Of a stretch of 60,000 nucleotides of DNA, positions 1 through 11,935 are shown in pieces. A program made the translations under genes and the position numbers. The notes beneath the pieces are model-generated. The model had not been told where the DNA came from. It did no database searches and was given only the letters and a program-made list of their open reading frames with translations. Origin of the DNA: Strigamia acuminata (Eukaryota; Arthropoda; Chilopoda; Geophilomorpha; Linotaeniidae); contig OX442315.1 in the NCBI GenBank assembly GCA_949358305.1, positions 36,670,427-36,730,426 on the forward strand. Reading direction: 5' to 3'. The stretch's first letter is position 1. Each line of letters starts with the position of its first letter.

Positions 1-2057
1 TTCACCGATCTCCGTTAGACGTTCTACGATGTCATTTATTTTAGGGCGTTCTACTGGATCCACTTGCAGCATCCCATCTAATAAAAATACATATCTATCA
101 AAAATGCACTTTTTGATAAAATAAATGGCAGGTTTTTGTATCAAAAAGTAGTTTTGTGTACAAAATAAATGTATTTTTGCACAAAATCGCACTTAATTTG
201 CCAGAAAAGTCAAGATATGCATTTATTTCATCATAAACACTCGTCATTCAGTTGGAAAATTTAATAATTTGCCAATTCTTGATGAAAATGTTTGAGAAAA
301 ACAGTTTACTGCACACTTACGAATGAGATCATGAAGCAAATCAAATTCCGTATCGTTGACGGGAATATTGTATTTGGCATTGAGGATTCTCAATTTGGCC
401 GAGTCCTCAAACGGATGTTCCATAAAACAGAGCATAAAGAGAATGCACCCCAATGCCCAAATGTCCACAGCTTCATTGATCACAAAATTGTTATACGTGT
501 CCAGCATTTCCGGCGCTCTGTACATCGGAGTTGTATTTTTAGCCATCTAAATAAGAAATAATAAATAAAAATAAAAATATCAGTTTCTTAAATGTTTCAA
601 AGATTCTAATCCTAATTTCACAACCTCATCCTCCACTAAACTGCGTTGAATAGCGCTCCACGAATTGTCCGGTTGGTGCGCTATAAGTGTGGCACTGCCG
701 AAATCGCACAATTTAATTTCTCCTTTGGATGTTAACAGAAGATTCTCGATCTAGGAATAAAAATAAATAAATAAAATGAATATAAAATGAATAAATGACA
801 TATTTAAGTACTTTTAAATCCCGATGAATAATTGGCGGACTCTGACTGTGCATTTTCTGTACAGCTTGGCACGTTTGATAAAACACCCTTAAAACTTGAT
901 CGAAAGGCAAAGCGCGACGCCTCGCTTTTAAAACATCAATTAAACCACCTGAAGAAGAAAAAACCACATTTTAATTAGGATTAATTCATTTACCAATCAA
1001 ATTATAAACATCAGTCACATTTTTTAGGCTTAATATCAATTCACGACTAAACACAGGACGAAACTACACGTTAAAAACCACACGCAAAAAATTAAACGTT
1101 TTGTAGTGAACAAAATTAAAAATAATTAGCTTTTTCAGTTAAATTCCAGTTAAAATAAAGAATAAAAACAAAGTTTACCCGTGCACAACTCAGTGAGAAT
1201 TAAAAACTCGGCTTTTCCATGCTCGGATCGTTCTTTCTCCACCGCTGCAGCAGAATAATACTGAATTATGTTGGGATGACCAGACAATTTTTTCTACATA
1301 TTTATAATAACGTAACAAAACATTAGCTAACATTACACAAACATAACAACAACCAAACACAAACCAATAAAGCTATTTCTTGCATAATCGCCTTTTTTGT
1401 ATCCTCATCACCCGCCAATAACCTCTGGAAAAAAATAAAAAAAGACTAAAATTAGAAGAAAAAAACCCAAAAATCTATTCAACACATTTAAAACTCACTT
1501 TCAAAGCATATTCTTTACCCGAATTAATATCCTGAGCCACAAACACAAAGGCAAATCCGCCTAAAATAAAAAAAAGAAGAATAAAAAAAAAATCAATAAA
1601 AATTAATAAAAATTAATAGAAAAAAAAGAAGTTATCCATTTCCTGTTGTCCAATTGTGCGTGATAAACGATGAAATCGAATATTATTACACAATAATTAT
1701 AATATAAGAAACATCTGAAAAATTTCACTTCTCTGGCAGCAACATGATATGTTTACAGATTGGCAAGAGCGCTTTTGTTATTCAACTTTAATTTCCACTT
1801 TTACTTCCACATACCACGCTTAACCCGTAAACTGCTTGTTTTCCAGCTTTCACAGTGTATTTAGTTTTTTTTATGTATTAATATATATTTTTCGCAGTTA
1901 AATCAAGGTGAATAAAGGTGTTAGTACCTTCAGCTATGACTCTTTTTATACGAAATTTGACATTTCCTAATTCAACAATTTGTCCTACGAATTCGTTGTC
2001 GTCACGAGTATTCGAGCCACTTAAGTAACCAAGAGCTGATTTAAATAGATCTGTCAT
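1..2057 (-). CDS. GAK: Cyclin-G-associated kinase / auxilin-type kinase, N-terminal kinase domain (partial)
   Basis: Eight exons on the minus strand, each bounded by AG/GT and in consistent phase: 1928-2057, 1499-1560, 1365-1424, 1179-1293, 812-948, 625-750, 321-546 and 1-77 (continues off the window). Together they encode about 311 residues. I chose the ATG at 2057 because MTDLFKSALGYLSG aligns with the GAK N-terminus as I remember it. Kinase landmarks in order: the family's unusual glycine loop (EGGFAFVF), the VAIK-type lysine (EYALK), HRDLKIENLLL, DFGSAT, an APE-type motif (TTPMYRAPE) and DIWALGCI. GAK and its fly orthologue auxilin are Ark/NAK-family kinases that phosphorylate clathrin adaptors and, through C-terminal PTEN-like and J domains, uncoat clathrin vesicles with Hsc70. 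Those C-terminal domains would lie outside this window. The 625-750 exon uses a weak donor (GAG|GTTGTG). AAK1/BIKE is less likely because the active-site segments read as GAK. Confidence 0.93.
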
Positions 2058-2788
2058 CGTTTCGTATGGCAAGAGGGAATTGCTGCGTCTCCAGTCTCAA
2101 AAATTCATAGTTTGCGATTTTGCAGTCCACCGACGAGTCCCGCAGCTGACGTATACGGGGTAAAGCCTGCATAGTGCCGGGTAAGATTAGAATCAGATAT
2201 TTATTTTCATTTAAATATAAGTAGGGTAGAATTAATTTGTATTTTTTTTTTTTTTAATTTTTTATTATTATCTTGTCGGAGCATGAATTAAAAAACTAAA
2301 ATTTAATTAATGCTGTTATTTGTTTATGATGTCATTTTTTAGCGTTGAGTACGAAGCGAGTTCTAGTTTTTAACGTGACGTACGGATTTCTCGTGAATTG
2401 CTATAAAAGCTGATAATTTATGAAAATTAAATAATGTTTTTTATTTATACCGCCAGGGCGTTATCGTTGATAAAAGATTATGGTTTATCGTTTATAAGAA
2501 AAGATTATTCATTGATTGCGTTGTGTGGTGTGGCACCGATAAGTTATTAAATTCTCTAAAATGTCAAAAAACATAAAAATATATTACTCGATAAATTCCA
2601 ACCTCCAAAAATAAAAACAAAATTATTATTGTTTTCATCTAGTTTTTATTTTTATCCCGTTTGCACACATTTTTTATGGAACAACATTTCATTGTGTACT
2701 GTACACTACACCTTGGACGAGAATATACGAAACACGAATAGAAATCGGTTTCCATTTAAAATAGTCTATTTTTGGGTTTTAATTATTG
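2058..2788 (-). promoter_or_regulatory. 5' flank and probable 5' UTR of the GAK-like gene
   Basis: Region upstream of the GAK start codon. The first 110 bases or so (2058-2170) are relatively CpG-rich and free of long A/T runs, as expected for a 5' UTR or core promoter. Beyond 2200 the DNA becomes AT-rich. No TATA box or conserved motif stands out. The transcription start is not determinable by eye. Confidence 0.35.
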
Positions 2789-2952
2789 GTAGGGATAGCG
2801 CGAACGCAGTCCCCACTAACAAAAATTACGCGCCCGAGTTACCCACATTTGGGGCAATCGCAAGGGTCAACCCTAGCGTAGTGCAATGCTAAGGTCTCGC
2901 CCTGGGACTACCTCCTTGAAGATCAAGGTAAAGTCCTGCGCCAGGTAAGTAT
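2789..2952 (-). ncRNA. U1: U1 spliceosomal snRNA
   Basis: Read on the minus strand, the 5' end is ATACTTACCTGG, the U1 segment that pairs with 5' splice sites (plus-strand 2941-2952). It is followed by four stem-loops in U1 order. Stem-loop II has a 7-bp stem (CCUUAGC/GCUAGGG) around AUUGCACUAC, close to the U1A/SNF target. The core ACCCUUGCGAU and stem-loop III with CCAAAUGUGGG follow, then an AATTTTTG Sm site and a terminal GCG-UUCG-CGC hairpin. The length of about 164 nt matches human U1; the 3' end is placed from that length. Stem I keeps its pairing (GGACU/AGUCC plus ACC/GGU), but its loop reads GAUCUUCAAGG instead of the usual GAUCAYGAAGG, the U1-70K target. It may be a variant or a recent pseudogene; complete stems argue for function. 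Confidence 0.9.
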
Positions 2953-4635
2953 GAATTCACAGTCCCATACTCTGCAATGCCAATAAATAAACTCCATACA
3001 ACTTGAATGAGATATGACCTTTTCTTTCCAGTTATCAATTCAATTATGCACGTAGTCTATTACTTTTTATAACAAATAGAAGCCTAAATATATTTTAAAT
3101 TTACTTTTTATATTATCTAGTGTGAATGCTTATTTGTTTTTGATTAATATGAACATTTTCTCGTAGCAGCGGAGAAAAATCTATTGGCATTGCCGTGATC
3201 GTATCGCCATCTGGAGACAAGTTTTGAATTTAAAAACAAAAGAAGGTTGTAGAAAAGTGTTAATTAAGATAATTTATTTTAGAATGTCGATGTTTTATTG
3301 TAAATAATTCAAAAATTGGAAATAAATAAATCCTAACATGATTAAACATTAGAATGCTTCTTTAAAATTTCGCCGATAGCGCAGCAACGTGTAAGATAAT
3401 GGCGCCCCCAAACGACAGTTTTTGAAATTCTCAAATTAAAAATTAAAAATTAAAATATGCAATTTCTTTTACTTTTGAATAATTGTATGAACATTTTTCA
3501 GGATCAATTGTATTTTTCAAAGTCTTATTTTCAACAAAACAATTCTTTTCGTCTTTTTTCAGATCTTTTGATTTTCCTTGCCCGAGCGAAATTCTTCCAC
3601 TCCATTGATCAAGTTACTGTTTTCCGTTTTTGCCAGAGTCCATTAACTCTTCGTGGCTGAGCTATAATTAGCATTTAATTTATTATCTCAATTTTTTTAA
3701 CTTTTATTTAATCTTGTTTCTTCATTTTTTTTGCACAACACATCAGCACATGTTACGGTATATTGATTTTAGTTGCAAATCATGTCACCTTTATGATGGA
3801 TAAATAGATATGTTTATTCTTACATAAGGGCTCAGTACCGACTCAAAGGTTAAAAGGTGTAATGACTCTTTATCACGGTACAACGGTTCAACAGTGTCAA
3901 CATCACTTTGTAAGCAAAATAAGCCTGAAAGTGAGTGAAACTGAAGAGAAGGAAAATCTGTGAAAAAACATGGAGTAGTTATTAATAAATTTATCATTTT
4001 TGTGTAAGAAAAACAACGATAAGTGAAACTGGAAATATTTATTGTTGGTGTATGAAACTCAAATGTTTTCATTTTTACGTTTAATTTACGGAGGTACGAG
4101 TATTGTTTTTTTTTGTGTGCTATAAATAAAGCAAATATTTGAAAAATTAAAAATAGGTGAATGTGATAATGTTTTTATTTTATTTTGCTTTTATTTTGGA
4201 AAATATTTTCTAAAAATAAAATGATGTGTCTCTGTTATGGCTTCGTTTGCTGCTAAAACTAAAAACAAATCACAATACTATTTTTTAAAAACAAGCAAAA
4301 ATTTTATTAAAAATTAATTTTAAAAAACAGTTAAAAGCATCAATTTTCTCAATTTTTTTTACATAAAGACAATTTTTTTTTTAAATGATAAACTTCTAAA
4401 AATGCCTCAAATATTCCTCGAACCGAACTTGTAAACCAAAAACCAAATCCATTAAATTTAAGAAAGCCAAACATAAATCCGAAACCAAAAAAAATAAAAA
4501 AAATTCAACAGAAAACTGAAACCGAAAACGGAAATCGACACCGGAGGTGTGAACAAAAACCGAAACCGAAACTAAAATTGTCAACAGAACGTCACCGAAA
4601 CCAAAATTCCAAACCGAAATTTTCACAGAAAACTC
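2953..4635. other. Intergenic, no gene recognised
   Basis: AT-rich DNA upstream of U1. Snail/PSE-type snRNA promoter elements cannot be assigned by eye. The only long open frames are low-complexity or lack convincing composition, and no repeat family was recognised here. Confidence 0.5.
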
Positions 4636-4896
4636 AAAATTTTTACCAAAACTCAAAATTTGTACCAAAACTCAAAATTTGTACCAAAACTCAAAATTTT
4701 TACCAAAACTCAAAATTTTTACCAAAACTCAAAATTCGTACCAAAACTCAAAATTTTTACCAAAACTCAAAATTTTTACCAAAACTAAAAATTTTTACCA
4801 AAACTCAAAATTTGTACCAAAACTCAAAATTTGTACCAAAACTCAAAACTTGTACCAAAACTCAAAATTTGTACCAAAACTCAAAATCTTCGCCCA
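4636..4896. repeat. Minisatellite A, 19-bp unit
   Basis: About thirteen head-to-tail copies of a 19-bp unit, consensus CCAAAACTCAAAATTTTTA, with TTT/TTG/TTC variants before the final TA. Because 19 is not a multiple of three, a frame crossing it yields a 19-residue repeat (57-bp period). The long frame over this array is therefore a by-product, not a gene. Flanking DNA (4510-4635) shows degenerate ACCGAAA-type versions. Confidence 0.9.
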
Positions 4897-5815
4897 ACAT
4901 TTCAATAAAAACCCCAAAAAATCGAAACAAAAATGTCTACTTAAAAACCGACATCACAAACAAAAATGTCTACTTAAAAACCGACATCACAAACAAAATC
5001 TTGCTCCAAACTAATCTTCAAAATCAATTTTCAAACCACCTCTAATCGATTAGAAACAATAGAAACAGCAATCCCACTTCCAGCAAACAAAGAATAAACT
5101 CAATTCTGACCCAGCACATCAGCAGATCATTACAACAACAGCAAGTTATTTATAATCTCCTAGCAACAACTAACTGATGAGTATCAATGACTCCAACCGA
5201 GAGAAAATGTATAGGAAAATAAAAGCGTAGGAGCAATTTAATTAAACGACACGTCCGTAATATATCATCGACTCTATCCAGACTGAAATTTGAAATTGAA
5301 ACCCAAGAGATGCACATTTACAGGTAAACAACAACCCACCACTTCCCCCCACGATTGACATTGACCACGAGGTAAACAACCTCTAGTATATCACCTACTC
5401 AACGGTGGAAAATTTGATTTGGTTTGATGGCTTTTAGCCTTGACCACTTTGTACCTTCAAATCCTGTAAATAAAAATCAATTATTGCCAAACCACTTGGT
5501 TGTTTAAACCTATTTATTTATTTGTCCTGTTTTATTTTTTTGCTATATCATCATGATTTGAGTTTGTGATTATTCATGAGTGATTAATTTCGCAATTACT
5601 TTGAAAATTCAATTGAAACAGACACAGGTGAGGTAAATGCAGATTGCAAACTGTTTAGCAAGATTTTTTTAATTTTAATTTTTTTTTTTTTAATTTTTTT
5701 AATTTTAGAATGTGTTCTGTTGAATTTGTTTGCAGCTGTGAACATCAGTTTAGGTTTTAACAATTTATCACATCGGGTAAAGTGTAGAATGTTTGGATGT
5801 GGTAGGAGAAAATTC
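4897..5815. other. Intergenic, no gene recognised
   Basis: AT-rich spacer between two minisatellites. A 36-bp direct repeat (CTACTTAAAAACCGACATCA units) occurs twice at about 4934-5000. Nothing else is evident. Confidence 0.45.
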
Positions 5816-6030
5816 AAAATAAACACCAAAAACTCAAAGTAAACAATAAAATCTCAAAATAGACACAAAAAACTCAAAATAAACACAAAAAACTCAAAAT
5901 AAACACCAAAAAATCAATATAAACACCAAAAAAATCACAATAAACACCAAAAGCTCAAAATAGACACCAAAAAACTCACAATAAACACCAAAAAACTCAC
6001 AATAAACACCAAAAACTCAAGACAGACACC
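5816..6030. repeat. Minisatellite B, about 20-bp unit
   Basis: About ten degenerate tandem copies of AATAAACACCAAAAACTCA, with variants AATAGACACC and AACTCAC. The composition resembles minisatellite A but the unit differs. The minus-strand open frame across it is a low-complexity by-product. Confidence 0.85.
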
Positions 6031-7020
6031 AATAATCCAAAAAATGGAAAACAGAAAACACCTCAATAAAAATTTTTTAAAAAAATGACAAAATCTAGTT
6101 GAAACACTATGAACCTGCGACCAATGATTCACCAGTTCTGTCCAAAAAACCACACGACACTTTAAATTTAAAACAGCAGCCATCTATAAAAAAAATCGAA
6201 CAAACCATTTGATTCACAATTCATTCCATTTTACACTTCTCGACTCACATAACATTTAGAAACAGAAACCATTGACCGAGTGAAACTTATAATCCCATAA
6301 TAATACACCTCTTTAAAAGCATCTATTATAACGTGTTACTCAATTTCAAGGTGAAAAAAGACGTTGCATGACTCAAGTGTCATCAAATGAAACCAAACGC
6401 CCGTCTGGAACATCCGAACGAACACAAACTGGGTCACTAAGGTCACGGCCAACACAAACAATCCCCATTTTCTCACACACAAATTTCACTCATATTTCAT
6501 TAAAATTATTGATCGCAAATATCGATTCCCGATCGATTGGGTCTTTGACTCTTGACCTTGTTTGCCCCTTCTAATTTTGACTGACAGGAAACTATCATTA
6601 ACGTTGATGTGACTTGTCGTTCGCTGCTTAATGGCAGCGGGGAAAAAAAAATACATTCCATAAATATCCAGTAATGATGTCATTTCCGCTCTATAAATAA
6701 GGAGACTGGTAATAGATAATAGCAATAATAAAAACAAGTAGTAAATGTTGTTTCGTGTTTGGGCTACAATAAAACGGCAGAAAAAAAATTGTGGGCATAA
6801 CTTGAGTTGTGTTTCAACCATATTTTCTTGCGCACGGTGTTTGTATTTTCATGCGGCGCAAGGTCCACTTGTTGCGGCATGCGCATACAAACTCCGTCGA
6901 AAAATGTTTTTTAAAAAAAATTTAAAAAAAATTAAAAATCCAATTTAATCTCGCAAAAACACATTTTAAGAGATAAAAAAATGAAATAATGAATTTTTCG
7001 GAAGTTAATTTCCACTCTTT
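6031..7020. other. Intergenic, no gene recognised
   Basis: AT-rich with scattered short frames that are shadows of low-complexity sequence. No splice-bounded exon or repeat is convincing. Confidence 0.45.
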
Positions 7021-7160
7021 TCATATTTAATTTGTCGGCCGGTAATCGATTCCTCACGCGGCGCAAGGTGGACTCGCCGCCGCACGAAGACATCGAAGCC
7101 CGTCGCTCTGACGTCACGTTGCGAACAGCCCGCACGATGCAATAATCGAACGTGTTACAT
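7021..7160. promoter_or_regulatory. CpG-rich patch with CRE, possible promoter
   Basis: A short stretch much richer in CpG than its surroundings. It contains a palindromic CRE core (TGACGTCA) at about 7109-7116. It lies just upstream of the small open frame at 7192. Whether it is a promoter is inference. Confidence 0.3.
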
Positions 7161-7191
7161 GAAGAATAGAAACGAGCAACGACCGTGACCT

Positions 7192-7416
7192 ATGGCAATG
7201 CACTTGCATCAGAAAGAAACACAGAGGGATGTTGGGGGGAAGTTAGGTGGCGGTGAGGGGTTTTTGCAACATCCTGTGTCCCTGTTGAGCCTCCTATTGG
7301 TGGTTTTGCGAGTGTTGACCTTGACTAGTCCCGGTTCATTCGCCGCAGCCGATAACACGCGCCTCGGGGCTTTGAACTACAACGTTTCTATTTTGGAACG
7401 TCAAACGAACATGTGA
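7192..7416 (+). CDS. Small open frame with signal-peptide-like segment, uncertain
   Basis: 74 codons from an ATG in acceptable context (CCTATGG) to a TGA. A basic and glycine-rich N-terminus is followed by a hydrophobic run (SLLSLLLVVLRVLTLTS) and an Ala-rich possible cleavage region. This could be a secreted or membrane micropeptide, or chance. It is supported only by the CpG/CRE patch 30-170 bases upstream. I recognise no family. Confidence 0.2.
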   Translation: MAMHLHQKETQRDVGGKLGGGEGFLQHPVSLLSLLLVVLRVLTLTSPGSFAAADNTRLGALNYNVSILERQTNM

Positions 7417-8059
7417 ACAACAAAAAAACAAGAGAAAAAAAGAGAAACGCCTTGAGCTAGTAACGTTTCTTTAGTACACGGCATGTCATGAGCCAGTGGG
7501 TTACTGGTGTAAGAGCGAGAGTAAGCACCAGTGATTGACCTCGCCAATTGTCACAAGTTTGGGCGAAATGTTTTCTCTTTTTTGCTCTGATTTTTTGTTG
7601 GGCAGATTTCTGTTTTGGTATTTTCGTTTTTTGCGTTGTTTTTCGATGCGAGAAATGTAAATAAAGAGTGGATTGTGTAGTGTGTTGGATGTTTAGTCTA
7701 TAAATGGTTTTTATTTAGGATAGAGTGCCAAATTACCCAGGGTGCACGAGTGTGGTTTATTTGGTGTTGTTTGCGCACGCGTGGATCACATTCCTGGTCA
7801 TTCGCCCGCTTCAACACAAAGCAGTTGGCAAGGCCTTGGACCTAAATCTCATATGACTCATTCAAATCGCCTATTTCAGTTAGGGCTTGAATTTGTTTCT
7901 AATTTTTTCAGGTTTTAAGTTAATGGTGATCTATTGGAAATTGTGTTGTTTGGATTTTTTTTGAATTTGAATTTGAATTTTTTTTTAGATGTTCATATGG
8001 TGATTATTATGATAATTTAATAAAACATGAAGTACAAATTTAAAAAAATATTTTTTTTG

Positions 8060-8475
8060 GAGATTATTTTTTTTTATTATTGTTCTAAATAAAATAAAAA
8101 TAAAATAAAATGAATAAAAGTATGAAAATAAAAAGGAAAAAATAGAGAAATGACTAAAAGGTTCAGAAAACTAATGTAAATCGCAAAAATAAACCATGTA
8201 GAAAATATTCACAAATCTTTTTAAAAAATCAATAAATTCAAAAAATTAAAACACATAAAAAATTAATTTTTTTGTTTAAAAACCCGAATTTTTTTATTTA
8301 TTATTATTATTGTTCACAAAAAAATACAAATAAAATAAAAGCATGAAAACAAAGAGGAAAAAATAGAAAAATGACTAAAAGGGTCAGAAAACGAATGTAA
8401 ACCGCAAAAAAAACATGTATAGAAAATTTTCACAAATCTTTTTTAAAAATAAATAAATTCAAAAAACCCAAAAAA
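8060..8475. repeat. Diverged tandem duplication of about 220-230 bp
   Basis: Two adjacent copies of the same AT-rich block. Landmarks repeat in order: ATTATTGTTC (about 8076 and 8306), AAAGGAAAAAATAGA, TGACTAAAAGG (about 8151 and 8372), CAGAAAAC..AATGTAAA and CACAAATCTTTTT. The offset drifts from about 230 to 221 bp, so small indels accumulated after duplication. No coding content is evident. Confidence 0.7.
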
Positions 8476-10272
8476 CTCAAAAATACTTTAATAAAACCTC
8501 CAAAAATTTTTTTTTTCCGAATCTCCAAAAAAAAATCAAACTTTCTTAACCCTACGAATCAAAAATATTCATCAAACCCACCGAATCATCCGTCTAAAAT
8601 TATCCCCGTATCTTTCCCAAAATCATAAAAAGAAAGAACAAAAAAAAGTCTTAACCTCTGATCACGCAAGATAACATGTCGTCCCTCCACCACCACAACA
8701 TTAACACGACAAGATGATACCGACATTTGTTTGCAAAAAAATCTCCCATTTCCAAATTTCAAGGCCAACAAACTTTAAAAATATACCTGCAATTTTTTTT
8801 ACTTTATTATCCTAATTTTTCCCCACACAGATGTATACCATCATTAATAATATATTACTCATTTCCCGCTATATTCAGCGCACATAAAAACGAAATAAAT
8901 TCAAATTACGAAACCCCACCTCTTTCACCAAGTGTCACTCAACCCATCGCACCATTATCAATCATTAAAAACACCTGTCCCTAGTTTCACATTTCTAAAT
9001 TACACTTCTAGAGAATAAACTCGTGTTTGGGCCAATTATTCCTTGAATATTTCATTAAATCAATGCACAAATTATTAATAAAACATAACCAAACCAAAAA
9101 AAATATATTTGTAGGTTTTTTAACAACAGATCATTCACATTATATGGTTGAACTTGAAACATTTCTCAGAATCTAAATTGAGCGAGGGTGAAAGCAACAT
9201 AATGACAATAGGGCGCGGTTAAAAAACAATTATCTCTTATGCAACACTTCTTAGAATTTCAATTTTCCTCCCTCATCAAGTCATCAGTCTGAACAGTCTG
9301 CGCCATTTCACGTAAAAAAAAATACATTTTGAATCGATAAACAGCAAAAGTGATTGTTTTTTATTGAAATTTCAACAAATTAACTCTTCAGTTAATGGAA
9401 TTTTAGCTCCACACCAAACTCCAATTATATTATGGATAAGCAAACAAACACAAAAGGAACCTGTAATCTCCCTTACTATAAACCCTCATTTCATTTCATC
9501 ACATTTACCCAACCCAACTTCCATGTTCGAAGCTGGCAAACTAGGTCAAGACCACGTGATATCATGCATAATCTGCAGCACAGGAAACATGAATTGATCT
9601 GGATTATTCGAATTTCCACGAGTTGCGTGTCGATTGGTCAACATTTCTATTTGTTCGCTCGCACGCGGAGTTCCCGTTAAACAAAGTCCCATTCTTTCAT
9701 TTCCTTGTCAATCGTGATGTTTTCTAGCTTCTAAAGTTGAATAGATCAAGTGCAGATTGATTGTATTGTGCTTGGTTCGTAGCATTGGTCAATAAACTCG
9801 AATAATTGTGTAATTTTTCTTTTAGGCCTAAAAAATTGAACTCGCTTTAAGTATGGAAAAATGCTGAAAACTAAAATTTCTCAAGAAAAATAGAAATTTC
9901 TTTTTTATTTCTTGTGTGACTGTATGAGTGATGATGTCATGTCTGGAGAATCAAATTATCCTGCCTCAGTTGCTTGACTTAAAAAAAACTTGCTTAGGAG
10001 ACATAATTAAACTGCTGCTATTATTGCAAATGCAGTCTGGACTCTGGGCAGACTGCTTAGATAGACACTACTTGTACAGACAGAATAGAATCAGGTTATG
10101 GTCACTTGGGTCCTTGGGTCTGCGTAAAAAGGTCCCTTGAATGGCCTTAAGAGCACTTTTCGTGTCCTATTCAAACAACTTGGCTGATGGAAATTATAAA
10201 TAGAACATTGTCACATGTGTGAGACTCATGCCTATGCACAAAAAGTGAGTCGGAATAAATGTGATGAAATAA

Positions 10273-10296
10273 TGTTTGTTTGTTTGTTTGTTTGTG
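10273..10296. repeat. GTTT microsatellite
   Basis: Six tandem TTTG/GTTT units in a row. Confidence 0.9.
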
Positions 10297-11762
10297 TTTT
10301 TTTCCATGAAAATATGGTTTGTCATAATTTACTCATACGATGATTTCTGTGTGGGTTTGTTGTTGTTTACTTTATTTTATATACAAAGTATAACTGATAT
10401 GAAACTGCGTAGAGTGAGCACATCTGTATGGTCACTATCTTGTGATAGGGCAAGAGATTAACAATATATAGTATTTGTGAATTGATGAATTTCGGTTTAT
10501 CTGAATTATTTGCATGATCATTTTGATTGTGACGTACGAGTATGCGTTTTGTTAAATTGTTTGGAGTTTTTTAATTGGTCAAGAAAATATATTGTTAATT
10601 GAAATTGAAATAAAAAAGCTGAGATATTTAATGTAAAAACTCAAAGAATGCAATTAATTTTTTTTTTTAATTTTAATTTTAATACCGTAATAAAAATGTA
10701 TAAGTGTAAAAAATGCAATAATTCTAATTTGAAAATTAAAAAAAATCCAATAATTTAATTTAAAAGTTAAAACAAATAAACACGATTCATTCATTCAAAC
10801 ATTTTAAGAGTTCAAAATTTAAAAAAAAATTATTTTTTAGAAATTCATAAATACAAGTACAAATTGAAAAGTTTAATTTGTTGAATTTGCATTCGAAACT
10901 GCAAAAAAGCAAAAACAAATCTAAATTTATCACTTTATTGTCAACACGAAAAACGAATATGACCAAGTGAGTGCAGTTTCTCTGCAAAGCACCAGTGCCC
11001 TTGAAAAGAGCAAAAAAGAAAAGAGTGTGAAAATGATGTCAGTAGGCAAACTGAAATAGAACATTTTGACATCATTCAAAACGAAACAAGACAAAATCTG
11101 AAAAATAGTACCAATATCTCATTCCGAGATTGCACAATTTATCTCCAACTTTTTCCTATTTCCCGACAAACAAACAATAAACCGTTTGCAGTGACAGCTG
11201 GGCGCCTCATCAATACAATCGCAAGGTCAAACCAGTTCGTTTTCTCGATGAACGCAATACTTGATCAGGAAACACATTTTCCCCCTAACTGAAAATAAGA
11301 GATAATTATCATCCAAAGAACCCGAAATAACCAGCATTTTTTATATCTGCTGAAAATATTTTTTACATTTAAAACTTTTGTAAAAGAGTTTCCTTATTAC
11401 ATGCTAGTGCATTGTATGTAATAAAAGAAGAACAAAAGGCGGCAAGTGTATTGCTACATGTACAAACTACATTTAAATAACTTTTTAGCCATCAGCCGCT
11501 AAAAAATTATCTCAAACATTGTAATAAATTTAGTTAACCATTTGTTGAGTGAATTTCTACAGATTGCATTGTTGTCATTGTAAATTGACGTGTTATCTGC
11601 ATTTAAAAATAACAATCAATAAATGCTCAACTCAAACCAATTTAAATTGAAAATTAAACCCAACAAATTAATTTTAAACGCAACCAATTTAAATGATAAA
11701 TTTGCAGCGACGTATAAACTTATTTAGTTGTAAATTAGCAACTATAAACTATTACTGTATTT

Positions 11763-11935
11763 TCGTGTAAATTTGCACATTTGAACATGTTTTAAGTGTA
11801 AATTTGCACATATAAACATGTTTTAAGTGTAAATTTGCACATATAAACATGTTTTAAGTGTAAATTTGCACATGTAAACATGTTTTAGTGTAAATCTGCA
11901 CATATAAACATGTTTTAAGTGTAAATTTATTAAAC
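11763..11935. repeat. Minisatellite C, 31-bp unit
   Basis: Five to six tandem copies of a 31-bp unit containing TGTAAATTTGCACATATAAA then CATGTTTTAAG. Copies differ by one to three bases (TTTGAA for TATAAA, ATCTGC for ATTTGC, one lost A). Each unit contains an ACATGT-type palindrome, making this array distinct from the A/T-run arrays nearby. Confidence 0.92.

Larger units (their letters stand above)
7417..11762. other. Intergenic, no gene recognised
   Basis: AT-rich DNA with no splice-bounded coding segment that I can defend. It contains the diverged duplication at 8060-8475 and a GTTT microsatellite, listed separately. Confidence 0.45.

Noticed and set aside
4578-5045. 155-codon Lys/Asn/Gln-rich frame
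   Set aside because: It follows minisatellite A (19-bp unit), which is open by composition in more than one frame.
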